Assembly (NCBI GenBank): GCA_013204555.1
Contig: JABMNO010000004.1
Location: 1-54,031 of the forward strand
DNA length: 54,031 nt
Source: Chloroflexota bacterium
GTDB lineage: Bacteria > Chloroflexota > Dehalococcoidia > Lucifugimonadales > Lucifugimonadaceae
Direction of reading: 5' to 3'
This document shows, one piece after another, positions 1-8,410 of the stretch. The notes below the pieces were generated by a model, which was not told the DNA's origin, ran no database searches, and worked only from the letters and a program-made list of their open reading frames with translations. Position 1 is the first letter of the stretch. Each line of letters opens with the position of its first letter. A program made the position numbers and the translations under genes.

Positions 1-126
1 GCATTCGATGAGTTACGAAATTATTTGAGGGTCCGTGTCATAGACGGTGAGCATGTCTCAGCAGACGTTCGAAGGAAGATATTCATAGACAAGTGGTCGA
101 CTCTAATGATCGAATTGTCTGCTTAA
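1..126 (+). CDS. C-terminal end of an unidentified protein (partial, runs off left edge)
   Basis: Frame 1 is open from the first base to a TAA at 124-126, giving 41 residues that end in IELSA. The composition is mixed and protein-like (DELRNYLRVRV, RRKIFIDKW), with charged and hydrophobic residues alternating as in a folded domain, so this is probably the real tail of a gene beginning outside the window. I do not recognise the family. The next gene on the same strand (dnaE) starts about 570 bp later, so they are unlikely to share a tight operon. Confidence 0.5.
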   Translation, partial: AFDELRNYLRVRVIDGEHVSADVRRKIFIDKWSTLMIELSA

Positions 127-222
127 ATCCTGCTATTCATCCTGTATTTGAGTCGACCTGATCGCCAAGGGAGCGCTGAGTTCTGACAGATCCCGTGGTG
201 GTTGGGTGTGGGTGTGCCTGGG

Positions 223-240
223 TTCCGGCCTTCGCCGGAA
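223..240. repeat. Intergenic palindrome TTCCGGC-cttc-GCCGGAA
   Basis: A perfect 7-bp inverted repeat with a CTTC loop (223-229 and 234-240). On the minus strand the surrounding sequence encodes the peptide FPAKAGTQ, a familiar signature of dispersed palindromic intergenic repeats in many bacteria. I treat it as a repeat unit and not as part of a gene. Confidence 0.6.
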
Positions 241-511
241 AGACGCAGCGGGGCGAGGGGGTGGTGCAGTTGATTGGCGTGTGGGCGGCAAACGCTAACT
301 CGGGATAGCACGTGTTTTGAACCAATCTGTTCCCAATCGTGAAGCCGCGTGTCTCCGCAACTGAGTGTGGTCTGGTCGATTTGTATGCGTATATGTCGCG
401 TATTATCCGGTAGCGCATGGTTAGCGCATTGGATTGACGGGCTATAATCGCCGGACGGATTGATGGTGCCCCTTTGGGGCGTTTTCTGGGTCTGTTCGCC
501 GAAGTCGCTGG

Positions 512-610
512 GATCACCCTCACCTCAATCCTCTCCCCTGAAGGGAGAGGAGGAAATAGAAGGGGTGTTTTGTCGCCCTCTGCTTGGTCCTCTCCCCTGA
601 TGGGAGAGGA
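512..610. repeat. Two tandem copies of the CTCTCCC...GGGAGAG dispersed hairpin
   Basis: Two near-identical hairpins are seen: CCTCTCCC-ctgaa-GGGAGAGG at 530-550 and CCTCTCCC-ctgat-GGGAGAGG at 589-609. The first is preceded by CACCCTCACCTCAAT. Related copies occur at 16071-16110 (reverse orientation), inside the kinase gene at about 20732-20770, and at 52057-52088. The family consensus is roughly GCGCCCTCACCCCA followed by the hairpin. It may be a small non-autonomous mobile or REP-like unit. Confidence 0.75.
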
Positions 611-692
611 AGAAATCCGGGCGGTTCTGTCTAAATTATTGAATCGGAGTTCGTGGGCGCATCCTTAAAGGTGTCGCCTGTACGCATCTAGC

Positions 693-3600
693 TTGTTCAC
701 TCACCTCCATAACCACTCGCACTACAGCCTTCTCGATGGACAGAGCCACATCGACCGGATGGTTGATCGCGCCGTCGAGCTGGGGCAAGAGGCGATTGCC
801 CTAACCGATCACGGAAACCTCTACGGCGCAATTGAGTTCTACTCCGCTGCAAAAGAGGCTGGTATCAAGCCGATTGTGGGCGTTGAGGCGTACGTGGCGC
901 CCGGTGATCACACGGTGCGGGATCCCAACAACCGGTCCCCGTTCCACATGACGATTCTGTGCCGCAATGAGACCGGCTATAAGAATCTACTGAAGCTCGT
1001 CTCGAAGTCGCACATCGACGGCTTCTACTACCGGCCTCGCATGGATCGCGAGATGCTGGAGGCGCACTCAGAGGGGTTGATCGTCCTGTCTGGTTGCCCG
1101 TCTGGTGAGGTGCCTCGCATGATCCGCGATGGACGCATGGACGCCGCCCGAGAGACGGCGGCCTGGTACAAGCGTGTGTTTGGCGAGCACTACTACTTTG
1201 AGCTCATGAGCCACGCGGGTGTGCCGGACCTCCCGGAGATCAACGCGGCGCTGATTGAGCTTGGCCCTGAGATGGATATTCCGCTGGTGGCGACTAACGA
1301 TAGCCACTATGTCTACCGCGAAGATCAGCCGCTGCAGGACGTACTGCTGTGCATCCAGACGAACTCGACCCTCGACGATCCCAAGCGGATGAAGTTCGAT
1401 AGCGATTCGTTCTATCTAAAGACTGAGGAGGAGATGGCTGAGCTGTGGCCTGACCTCCCCGAGGCGATCTCCAACACGCAGCGCATTGCCGACTCCTGCG
1501 ATCTCAAGATTGAGTTTGGGGCAAGCAGGCTTCCGAAGTACGAGACGCCCGGCGGGATATCGTCCATTGAGCACCTCACGGCCATCTGCGAAGAGGGTCT
1601 GAGACAGCGCTATCCGGAGCAGACGGATGAGATCACAGAGCGCCTGGCATACGAGCTAGATGTTATTGATAAGACCGGGTTCCCGGACTATTTCCTGGCG
1701 GCCAAAGACATTGGCGATTTCGTTCATCGGGAAGGCATTCTCATGGGCGTGCGTGGGAGCGCCGCCGCAAGCGTGGTCCTGTACACGCTTGGCGTCACAG
1801 ATATCGACCCCATCGAAACTCGGCTGGTCTTCGAGCGGTTCCTGAACCTTGAACGCCGTGAGATGCCTGACATCGACTTCGACTTCCAGGACGATCGTCG
1901 TGGTGAGGTGATCAAGTGGGCGGCGCAGCGCTATGGCGACGGTCATGTTGCGCAGATAATCACGTTTGGAACCATGGGCGCAAAAGCGGCCGTTCGCGAT
2001 GTTGGCCGCGCCATGGGCATCGACTACGCAGACGTTGACGAAATAGCCAAGCTAATCCCCACGAAACTTGGCACGACGCTTGAGGGCACTCTTGCGGGAG
2101 ACAGCGAGCTTGCCCGGTTTATTGCGTCGAACGACAAGCTCAAGCATCTGGTCGACACCGCTCGTCGGCTGGAGGGCACCGTGCGGCACGCCAGCACGCA
2201 CGCGGCAGCGGTTGTGATCACGGAAGACCCACTTACAGATGTGGTTCCGCTCCAACGCGCCACCAGCGGTGAGGAAGGCGCCATTCCGGCCACCATGTAC
2301 TCCATGGGCCCCGTCGCCAAGCTGGGTCTGCTCAAGATGGATTTCCTGGGGCTCACCAACCTCACAATCCTGGATCGTGCGATCAAGCTCATCAAGGAAC
2401 GCCGTGGCGTGGAGCTGGGCCTCAACGACATTCCGCTGGATGACGCGGGTGCGTTTGCTCTGCTGGGTGAAGCGGAAACGTTTGGCGTGTTTCAGCTTGA
2501 GAGTGACGGAATGCGGCGATGGGTGAAAGAGCTGAAACCCACGTCTGTTTCAGATATATCAGCCATGATCGCGCTGTTCCGGCCCGGCCCAATGGAGCAC
2601 ATTCCTACCTTCATTGACAATAAGCATGGCCGGACTCCGATCACTTACCCACACGAGGACTTGAAGCCCATTCTGGAGGAGACGTACGGCATCATCGTCT
2701 ACCAGGACCAGGTGCTGCTCATCGCGCGAGACTTCGGTGGCTACACGCTTGGTGAGGCCGACATTCTGCGTAAGGCGATGGGTAAAAAAGATCCCGCCAT
2801 AATGGCAGCAGAGCGTGAGAAGTTCATCAACGGCGCGCTGGCGAAGGGCTACACCGAAGAGCTGGCTAATACGATGTTCGAGCTAATCGAGCCGTTTGCT
2901 GGCTACGCCTTTAACAAGGCCCACAGTGCTTGTTACGCAATGATCGCCTACTGGACGGCGTACCTGAAGGCGAACTACCGGATGGAGTACATGGTGGCGG
3001 TGTTGGACGCCGCTTCAGATAACCCGGACCGGCTGGCGCTGGCGGTGCGTGAGACGACGCGTCTGGGAATTAGCGTGCTCCCACCCGATGTGAACAGCGG
3101 CGCCGTTAGCTTCTCTGCCAGCCCATTGGACTCCAGCGATGAGTCGATTCGATTCGGCCTCGCTGCGGTCAAGAACGTTGGTGCTGGCGCTGTTAGCCCG
3201 ATAGTTGAAGAGCGCATGGAGTCCGGTGAGTTCTCCTCGCTTGAAGATATGTGCAAGCGGGTCAAGTTCACGGGACTCAACCGCCGCACACTTGAAAGCC
3301 TCGCCAAAGTTGGGGCGTTTGATGCGATCGCTGCACGTGGCGCCGTGCTTGAGGGCATCGAACGCCTGCTTGCGCTGATTCAGCGAGAAGCCAGACTACG
3401 CGACTCCGGCCAGACGACGATGTTCGACATGCTGGGTGATGAAGTGCCGACACCAACGGCTGACCTGCAACTTACTGGCGAAGATGACGTCAGCAATAAC
3501 GAGAAGATCCTCTGGGAGCGTGAATTATTGGGTGTTGAGCTGACTGAGAGTCCCTTTACGCGTGAGATGCACGCCAATGCCCACCGCTTCAAAATATTCG

Positions 3601-4346
3601 CAAACCAGATCACCGCGGATCTGAGAGACCAGAAAATTGGGATGCTGGGCCAGATCCGACGCATCCGTGAACTGAGCACAAAAAAGGGCGATGCATTCCT
3701 GTCAGTAATGGTCGGAATGCTGGACGGCGAGGTCGAAACAGTAGTCTGGCCCAACATTCTTCAGGGCACGCGGGCCATGTGGGAGGACGGCAAGTTCATC
3801 ACCATAATGGGCACGGTCCGTGAACGCGATAACAGAGTCTCTGTTGCGGTGGATACAGTCACTGAGTACAAGTTTGGCGACGTCAATCAAAGCGCCGCAG
3901 CACCTGCGCCAGCTGCTGCGGGCATAGCGAATGCACCGATGGCAGCGGCACCGACACCGGCTACCAACGGCAACGGCCACACCGCTGTGGGTATTGCAGA
4001 AGCGCCGCCAAGACTTGCGGCAGCGCAGAATGGCTCGTATCACGTTGGCGTAAACAACGGAAACGGCAATGGCAATGGGCATGCCGCATCCGTGGTCGCC
4101 AGCGGAAGCATCATCGTCCGCGTTACTGAAACTGAGCAGGCCCGCGAGGACAGGTACCAGCTGGAAGATATGGTGAAGACGCTGCTGGACTTCCGGGGCG
4201 AAGACTACGTGACGCTGGAGATCAAAACCTCACACGATGTGGTCAGCCTGGAAATGCCATTCATCAAGGTCCGCAACTGCCCCGAACTAACCACACGCCT
4301 CACAGAAATGCTAGGCGAAGGGAACGTAACGGCGATCAGCGCTTAG
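693..4346 (+). CDS. dnaE: DNA polymerase III subunit alpha
   Basis: This 1217-aa protein is the replicative polymerase catalytic subunit. It opens with a PHP domain (HLHNHSHYSLLDG, residues 4-16). The polymerase core contains the MPDIDFDFQDDRR motif (about 391-403, catalytic Asp393 and Asp395) and KMDFLGL (Asp550), matching the three metal-binding aspartates of the C family. An OB-fold (MLGQIRRI...) follows near residue 980. An unusual 65-residue low-complexity linker rich in Ala, Pro, Asn, Gly and His (about 1067-1132) separates the OB region from the C-terminal domain. The start is TTG with AAAGGTG about 20 bases upstream. Nothing else of the replisome lies nearby. Confidence 0.96.
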   Translation: MFTHLHNHSHYSLLDGQSHIDRMVDRAVELGQEAIALTDHGNLYGAIEFYSAAKEAGIKPIVGVEAYVAPGDHTVRDPNNRSPFHMTILCRNETGYKNLLKLVSKSHIDGFYYRPRMDREMLEAHSEGLIVLSGCPSGEVPRMIRDGRMDAARETAAWYKRVFGEHYYFELMSHAGVPDLPEINAALIELGPEMDIPLVATNDSHYVYREDQPLQDVLLCIQTNSTLDDPKRMKFDSDSFYLKTEEEMAELWPDLPEAISNTQRIADSCDLKIEFGASRLPKYETPGGISSIEHLTAICEEGLRQRYPEQTDEITERLAYELDVIDKTGFPDYFLAAKDIGDFVHREGILMGVRGSAAASVVLYTLGVTDIDPIETRLVFERFLNLERREMPDIDFDFQDDRRGEVIKWAAQRYGDGHVAQIITFGTMGAKAAVRDVGRAMGIDYADVDEIAKLIPTKLGTTLEGTLAGDSELARFIASNDKLKHLVDTARRLEGTVRHASTHAAAVVITEDPLTDVVPLQRATSGEEGAIPATMYSMGPVAKLGLLKMDFLGLTNLTILDRAIKLIKERRGVELGLNDIPLDDAGAFALLGEAETFGVFQLESDGMRRWVKELKPTSVSDISAMIALFRPGPMEHIPTFIDNKHGRTPITYPHEDLKPILEETYGIIVYQDQVLLIARDFGGYTLGEADILRKAMGKKDPAIMAAEREKFINGALAKGYTEELANTMFELIEPFAGYAFNKAHSACYAMIAYWTAYLKANYRMEYMVAVLDAASDNPDRLALAVRETTRLGISVLPPDVNSGAVSFSASPLDSSDESIRFGLAAVKNVGAGAVSPIVEERMESGEFSSLEDMCKRVKFTGLNRRTLESLAKVGAFDAIAARGAVLEGIERLLALIQREARLRDSGQTTMFDMLGDEVPTPTADLQLTGEDDVSNNEKILWERELLGVELTESPFTREMHANAHRFKIFANQITADLRDQKIGMLGQIRRIRELSTKKGDAFLSVMVGMLDGEVETVVWPNILQGTRAMWEDGKFITIMGTVRERDNRVSVAVDTVTEYKFGDVNQSAAAPAPAAAGIANAPMAAAPTPATNGNGHTAVGIAEAPPRLAAAQNGSYHVGVNNGNGNGNGHAASVVASGSIIVRVTETEQAREDRYQLEDMVKTLLDFRGEDYVTLEIKTSHDVVSLEMPFIKVRNCPELTTRLTEMLGEGNVTAISA

Positions 4347-4362
4347 GCGGGGGTCGAAAACG

Positions 4363-4824
4363 TTACGCTGCATCCTCTACGTTCACCAAGATGCGCTTGC
4401 CGAGGGCGTTCATTGCCCGGTCGAGCTGGTCATGTCGGGATTGGTGAAGCACATCGAGCAGCCGGTCAACCTGACGTGGATTCTGCTCGAGTCGCCGCGC
4501 CAACTCTGACTTATTGACCCCTTGAGAACGCATTTCCGAATAGATCGCGGATTTGATCGCAATCAGAGCCGGCATTGTGACGGTCCGCTGTCCTCGGGAC
4601 GGCTGGGTCGGCTTCGGCAAATCTTCAGCGCTGTCCATTCGAGCAGATATTGCAGCAGTTAGCGCACCAATAGCGTTCGAAAGTGCGGATGTCTCATCGT
4701 CCCCATATGTGACCACTTCTGGAAAATCCGGAATTGTTAGCAGCAACGTGTCATTGTCATCAGGCTCGAGTATCACCGGATAGCGTTGCATTGAGTCATT
4801 CCACTTCAGTCCCACGGACATCAC
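4363..4824 (-). CDS. hicB: HicB-family antitoxin with C-terminal helix-turn-helix
   Basis: The 153-aa protein has an N-terminal HicB fold (RYPVILEPDDNDTLLLTIPD, with GDDETSALSNAIGAL) and a C-terminal HTH (NKSELARRLEQNPRQVDRLLD). HicB neutralises the HicA mRNA interferase and represses its own operon. It overlaps the upstream hicA by four bases (ATG at 4822-4824), which is the normal toxin-first arrangement and suggests translational coupling. The HTH is probably the operator-binding part and would act on the palindrome at 5137-5152. Confidence 0.9.
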   Translation of the reverse strand: MMSVGLKWNDSMQRYPVILEPDDNDTLLLTIPDFPEVVTYGDDETSALSNAIGALTAAISARMDSAEDLPKPTQPSRGQRTVTMPALIAIKSAIYSEMRSQGVNKSELARRLEQNPRQVDRLLDVLHQSRHDQLDRAMNALGKRILVNVEDAA

Positions 4825-5021
4825 CTCGGAGGGCGCTCATGTATACCTAGATCTCGGAGAATCTTGTTGATCAGGCCGGTACCCAACTGCTTACTACCGC
4901 CGTGAACAGGCATCTGACTCTTCATTTTGCCAAGCCTGACGGCAACATGACCCGTACTCCGTTTGGCCTCAAACACGCAACCACGCTTTGAAAGCCATCG
5001 GCGGAACTGACTCGAATTCAA
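4821..5021 (-). CDS. hicA: HicA-family mRNA interferase toxin
   Basis: This small basic protein (66 aa) has the HicA double-stranded-RNA-binding-like fold: N-terminal NSSQFRRWLSKRGC, central STGHVAVRLGKMKSQMPVHGGS with the conserved histidine region, and GTGLINKILRDLGI at the end. HicA cleaves mRNAs when free of HicB. The length is typical. It is the first cistron of the minus-strand hicAB pair, with a roughly 110-base leader back to the predicted promoter at 5132-5160. Confidence 0.9.
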   Translation of the reverse strand: MNSSQFRRWLSKRGCVFEAKRSTGHVAVRLGKMKSQMPVHGGSKQLGTGLINKILRDLGIHERPPR

Positions 5022-5131
5022 GTGGGACAGCGTTCGGTTTTGCAGCTCATGATCTGAACTGTCTCACCCCGGATGCTGAATCTCAAATATCCTCGTGGCG
5101 GTAGCGCCGATTCAGGTGACCGCGTAGATAA

Positions 5132-5160
5132 AGATTACGACAGATGTGTCGTATTATCAA
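5132..5160 (-). promoter_or_regulatory. Candidate hicAB promoter with palindromic operator in the spacer
   Basis: On the minus strand a -35-like TTGATA (5155-5160) and a weak -10-like TAATCT (5132-5137) are separated by 17 bases. The spacer holds the perfect inverted repeat ACGACAGATGTGTCGT (5137-5152, 6-bp arms, 4-base centre). A palindrome between promoter elements is the usual layout for autoregulation by a HicB-type HTH antitoxin. The assignment is by position and symmetry only. Confidence 0.5.
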
Positions 5161-5215
5161 ATACTGACGGGTTGGCGTCGGGGAGATATGTCCGTTTGAT
5201 CACCAGGACATCGCG

Positions 5216-5722
5216 CTAGTGCTCCTCAAGCGCCAGCAGCTTCCGCTTCATCTCCAAGCCTAATTTCCCGCCGTATCCGCCGAGAGAACCATCAGCCCTG
5301 ATCACTCGATGGCACGGCACCAGGAGTGGCACCCGGTTTTTCGCCATCGCCTGTCCAGCAGCTCGCGGCGCGCCCGGGCGTCCGGCCTCCGCGGCCAGCC
5401 AGGAGTAGCTGCGCGTCTCACCCCACGGAATCGTTCGGCAGGCGTCCCAAGCCGCGGCGAAAAATGGGGGCGCATCTGAGAAATCGGTTGGGAGGTCCAC
5501 GAGGGCATCCTGCTCGCCATCGAGATATTCATCAATAGCGGTGCTGATCTCATCAAACCAGGCGGGATCATTGTCACACTCAAGTTGGGCCGGGAATATC
5601 ACGTCCTCAGCATCATCCCGGTTTGGCTCGGGCATCGACATCTGAGTGATACCTCTGTCAGATGCGGCAGCGGCGATCCAACCATACTTACTCTTCCAGA
5701 CGTGAAACCTTGTGGCATACAT
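5216..5722 (-). CDS. ogt: Methylated-DNA--protein-cysteine S-methyltransferase (Ogt/MGMT type)
   Basis: The 168-aa protein transfers alkyl groups from O6-alkylguanine in DNA to its own active-site cysteine in a suicide reaction. The C-terminal domain shows PCHRVIRADGSLGGYGG with the acceptor Cys, preceded by the DNA-binding helix region (PWGETRSYSWLAAEAGRPGAPRAAGQAMAKN) and followed by the KRKLLALEE tail. The N-terminal ribonuclease-like domain is divergent. It starts only six bases after the transglutaminase-like gene stops, so it is probably the last cistron of the moxR operon, although the functions are unrelated. Confidence 0.93.
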   Translation of the reverse strand: MYATRFHVWKSKYGWIAAAASDRGITQMSMPEPNRDDAEDVIFPAQLECDNDPAWFDEISTAIDEYLDGEQDALVDLPTDFSDAPPFFAAAWDACRTIPWGETRSYSWLAAEAGRPGAPRAAGQAMAKNRVPLLVPCHRVIRADGSLGGYGGKLGLEMKRKLLALEEH

Positions 5723-5728
5723 GTCAGA

Positions 5729-8410
5729 TCAGGCTCGGCCGATCAGTCGACTTCCGGATCGACCGATCAGTGCGCGTCGAATCCGCTTCCACGCTCTTGA
5801 GTAGTCCGCTTCATCGTCGCCACTGGATTGTGGACCGTACGTCTGGCTCTGGTATGCCTCAGCGACGAGGACCGCCTGGGCGGAGATGGTTGGAATTTGC
5901 GCCGCCAGCCTGGAGGCGTACTCACGCGGGGTCTGACTGGGCTCGCGTCCAAGTCCGGCGAAGCGGGCTAGCCGTGACATCTTCAGATAAGTGCGCTCCG
6001 CCGGGGTCAAACGGCCCATCCCGAAATTCCATGCGGAAGTGCTGACGATAGCGATAATCAGTATCGACAGGATTGGAATTGCGACTCGTAGCACGGGAAA
6101 GCTCGTTCCGCTCTCCGCATCTTCCTGCAGACGCTGTGATGCCAATGCAAGAGCTTGCGATTCAAACTCCGAGAGGTCCTCTGGGAAGAATTCCGCTTCG
6201 AAAAGCTGACCGTTTGTCAGTCTATTGGCGCCGGGAGACTCAGCTAGATCCTGAACCGGAACACCGCGGCCAAACACGCCGTAGCCCGGAGTTGCCTCAA
6301 CGTCGATCCACCCATAGCCGGGGAAGTAAGCCTGCGCCCACCCGTGCCTGTCAGAGCCGAGTACTACGAAACGACTTTGCTCCAGGAGAAACACCCCCGG
6401 CGCATATCCTGCGATCATGCGCGTTGGCACGCCTACAGATCGCAGCAAGACCGACGCGGCCGAGCCGAAGTACTGTGAATAGCCCTTTAATTGATCATCC
6501 CGGCAAGGATTTGGGGATCCATCCCGTGGGCAGGCCTCAGCCTGAGTTTCAAACAGGAAATAGTCGATAGCATCTTGATCTGCTGTTGGCCCCAGAATTG
6601 TTTGGGTGTATCCCTGCTGTTGAAGGAACCCCTGGATCGCGGTGACCTTCTCAAAAGGCGTAATTGCAGCGCCCGATTCACCGATACCAAGAATTTCCGA
6701 CGCCCTCTCGAATGGGGTACCTCCCTGGCTCTCAATCACTATCTCCCGGGCTAACTCTCTCACCCTTAGCGGTAGGCTTTCAGGCAACTGCAAGTACCGG
6801 TCTGTTATCCACGCCGGATAGTCAGTGCCAGCTTCGTTGAGATCCTCGTCTGACGCCGTGGTGATGAGTTGATCAACGATATAGGGATCAAGAGCGTCGA
6901 TCTTCTTCTTTGGGGTGAATGCGATCTGCTCATTTGGCGGCGTTTCCAGCCTGCTGGTTCGAACTCCAATCAGCGCACCCTCTCGGCTGATGGTTAGCGT
7001 GGCTGTGAGCCCGGGTGGAAGTATGTCTGAAACTGTGGACTGAACGGCCTGATTTCCGCTTGGAGGATCCTCTTCAGTATCAAGGAACAAGAACTCATCC
7101 CACAGTTTGTCTGCGAACAGTTGAATGTCATCCGGAACCGAACCGAGCTCTTCCGGGTCCATAGTTATGTTCCACTCGACGGGTGCCAGAACTTCGTTGA
7201 TGCCATCTAGATTGAGCGAAAGCATCGCACCAACCGGCATGACCCACGAGGCATCCACTACGGGAATGAATCGCTGCGTGATCAGTTGGCGGGACTTAAG
7301 GTCATCGCGTCTGGCGAGAACCTGACCGGCCAGCGTTGGTTCCTCACGAGTCTCCCCAGTCTGCCAGCCCTGGCTGGTGTACTCAGAATAGATGCGTCCC
7401 GCATGCAGCGTTGGGAACACCGTGTCCACAAACATGACAGGATCGTCCGGGAGGTCGATCGAACCCTGGAAGGGCAACGACTCTCTAAATTGCCCAAAGC
7501 CGTTCGCGTCTTTTCCTCGGACTCCAGACAGAAGCCTTCCGAAATCTTTGTCAAGAGCCCGGAAAGGATCCTTAAAGGTGTCCCAAACCGCGCCGAGCTG
7601 ATCGTTTCTTGGTTCCCACATTGGGAGTACCGAGGCGATTAACACGACTGGAATCGCCAGGGCGATGCCATACTGCATCGAGAGACGTCTGAGGTGGGCC
7701 GGGAACTTCATTCCGGCCTCCGTCCACGCCGCCGCACGCTGGACGGATGTGATGTGAGCGAACAACACCACTGCTATCGCAAGGAATATGTACAGGGTGT
7801 GCTCGTACTGTCCCTGTCGGTAGCTGAGATTGATGATGATGGCCACGCCCAACATCGTGACCGTTATCCAGACGTTCCTGAACTTGAACAGGATCCACGA
7901 CGAGGTGAACGAAACAAGCCATGCCACAGTCAACAGCATTACCTGAAATGGCAGGGAATCTCGACTGATTCCATCGTTGCGGGCTGCATCCATCCAGAGA
8001 AAGAATCGATCCCAGATATCTCTGGAAGTGGCGATTATGTTGTCGCCATCAGCTCCCGGACCTCCCTGCCAGAAAACGACGACCCATCCGATGGTGAACG
8101 CCGCCAGCGGCGCGATCGGCCACCTGAGTCTATGGCGAGCCGCCAACGCTCCTACAATGCCACCAACCAGCACGGTCACCTGGGTGTTGGGGCCTTCCAG
8201 CCAGCCTGCGAGTTGCACCGACCATGCGACCGACGCCAGCATCCCCAGCAGCAAGATGAGAGTGATCCCATCTTCATAGGTGCGAATGTCAAAGTACCGA
8301 CCCAATGTCCGATCAGCGAACGATGAAACATTTTCTTCAATTGATGATGATTCCAGGTCGGGCCGTTGAAAAACGCCTGGTGCCGGAAATGTGCCCGCCC
8401 CGGTGCTCAT
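5729..8410 (-). CDS. Membrane transglutaminase-like protein (TgpA/DUF3488 type) with Ser replacing the catalytic Cys
   Basis: An 893-aa multi-pass membrane protein. Several hydrophobic segments lie between residues 45 and 250, followed by a long extracytoplasmic region, a transglutaminase-like core, a final transmembrane segment (FPVLRVAIPILSILIIAIV) and a cytoplasmic DUF4129-like tail. The core has GYSQYFGSAASVLLRSVGVP, then RHGWAQAYFPGYGWIDVEATP. His689 and Asp703 of the Cys-His-Asp triad are present, but the nucleophile position (residue 645, codon at 6476-6478) is TCA, serine. The start codon overlaps the DUF58 stop by four bases. The moxR-DUF58-TgpA trio is a common membrane-complex operon whose substrate is not known here. 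Confidence 0.88.
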   Translation of the reverse strand: MSTGAGTFPAPGVFQRPDLESSSIEENVSSFADRTLGRYFDIRTYEDGITLILLLGMLASVAWSVQLAGWLEGPNTQVTVLVGGIVGALAARHRLRWPIAPLAAFTIGWVVVFWQGGPGADGDNIIATSRDIWDRFFLWMDAARNDGISRDSLPFQVMLLTVAWLVSFTSSWILFKFRNVWITVTMLGVAIIINLSYRQGQYEHTLYIFLAIAVVLFAHITSVQRAAAWTEAGMKFPAHLRRLSMQYGIALAIPVVLIASVLPMWEPRNDQLGAVWDTFKDPFRALDKDFGRLLSGVRGKDANGFGQFRESLPFQGSIDLPDDPVMFVDTVFPTLHAGRIYSEYTSQGWQTGETREEPTLAGQVLARRDDLKSRQLITQRFIPVVDASWVMPVGAMLSLNLDGINEVLAPVEWNITMDPEELGSVPDDIQLFADKLWDEFLFLDTEEDPPSGNQAVQSTVSDILPPGLTATLTISREGALIGVRTSRLETPPNEQIAFTPKKKIDALDPYIVDQLITTASDEDLNEAGTDYPAWITDRYLQLPESLPLRVRELAREIVIESQGGTPFERASEILGIGESGAAITPFEKVTAIQGFLQQQGYTQTILGPTADQDAIDYFLFETQAEACPRDGSPNPCRDDQLKGYSQYFGSAASVLLRSVGVPTRMIAGYAPGVFLLEQSRFVVLGSDRHGWAQAYFPGYGWIDVEATPGYGVFGRGVPVQDLAESPGANRLTNGQLFEAEFFPEDLSEFESQALALASQRLQEDAESGTSFPVLRVAIPILSILIIAIVSTSAWNFGMGRLTPAERTYLKMSRLARFAGLGREPSQTPREYASRLAAQIPTISAQAVLVAEAYQSQTYGPQSSGDDEADYSRAWKRIRRALIGRSGSRLIGRA

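Larger units (their letters stand above)
127..692. other. Repeat-rich intergenic region upstream of dnaE
   Basis: No convincing gene is visible in these 566 bases. They contain a GAGTTCTGACAGATCC stretch (178-193) resembling the tip of the IS6-like elements seen elsewhere in the window, a 7-bp-stem palindrome (223-240), and a pair of CCTCTCCC/GGGAGAGG hairpins (530-609). A TATAAT hexamer lies at 443-448 without a good -35. Short open frames here mostly translate the repeats and are not supported as genes. Confidence 0.6.

Noticed and set aside
443..448. TATAAT as the dnaE promoter
   Set aside because: No acceptable -35 lies 16-18 bases upstream (GGTTAG/GTTAGC region); TTGAC at 435-439 is far too close. 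It may be chance.
137..668. Short proteins encoded in the first intergenic region
   Set aside because: Their translations consist of repeat-derived peptides (FPAKAGTQ, SPEGRGG) and have no ribosome-binding sites.
3892..4090. Intein or domain insertion in DnaE
   Set aside because: The segment is low-complexity with no splicing motifs and sits between domains, so a flexible linker is the simpler reading.
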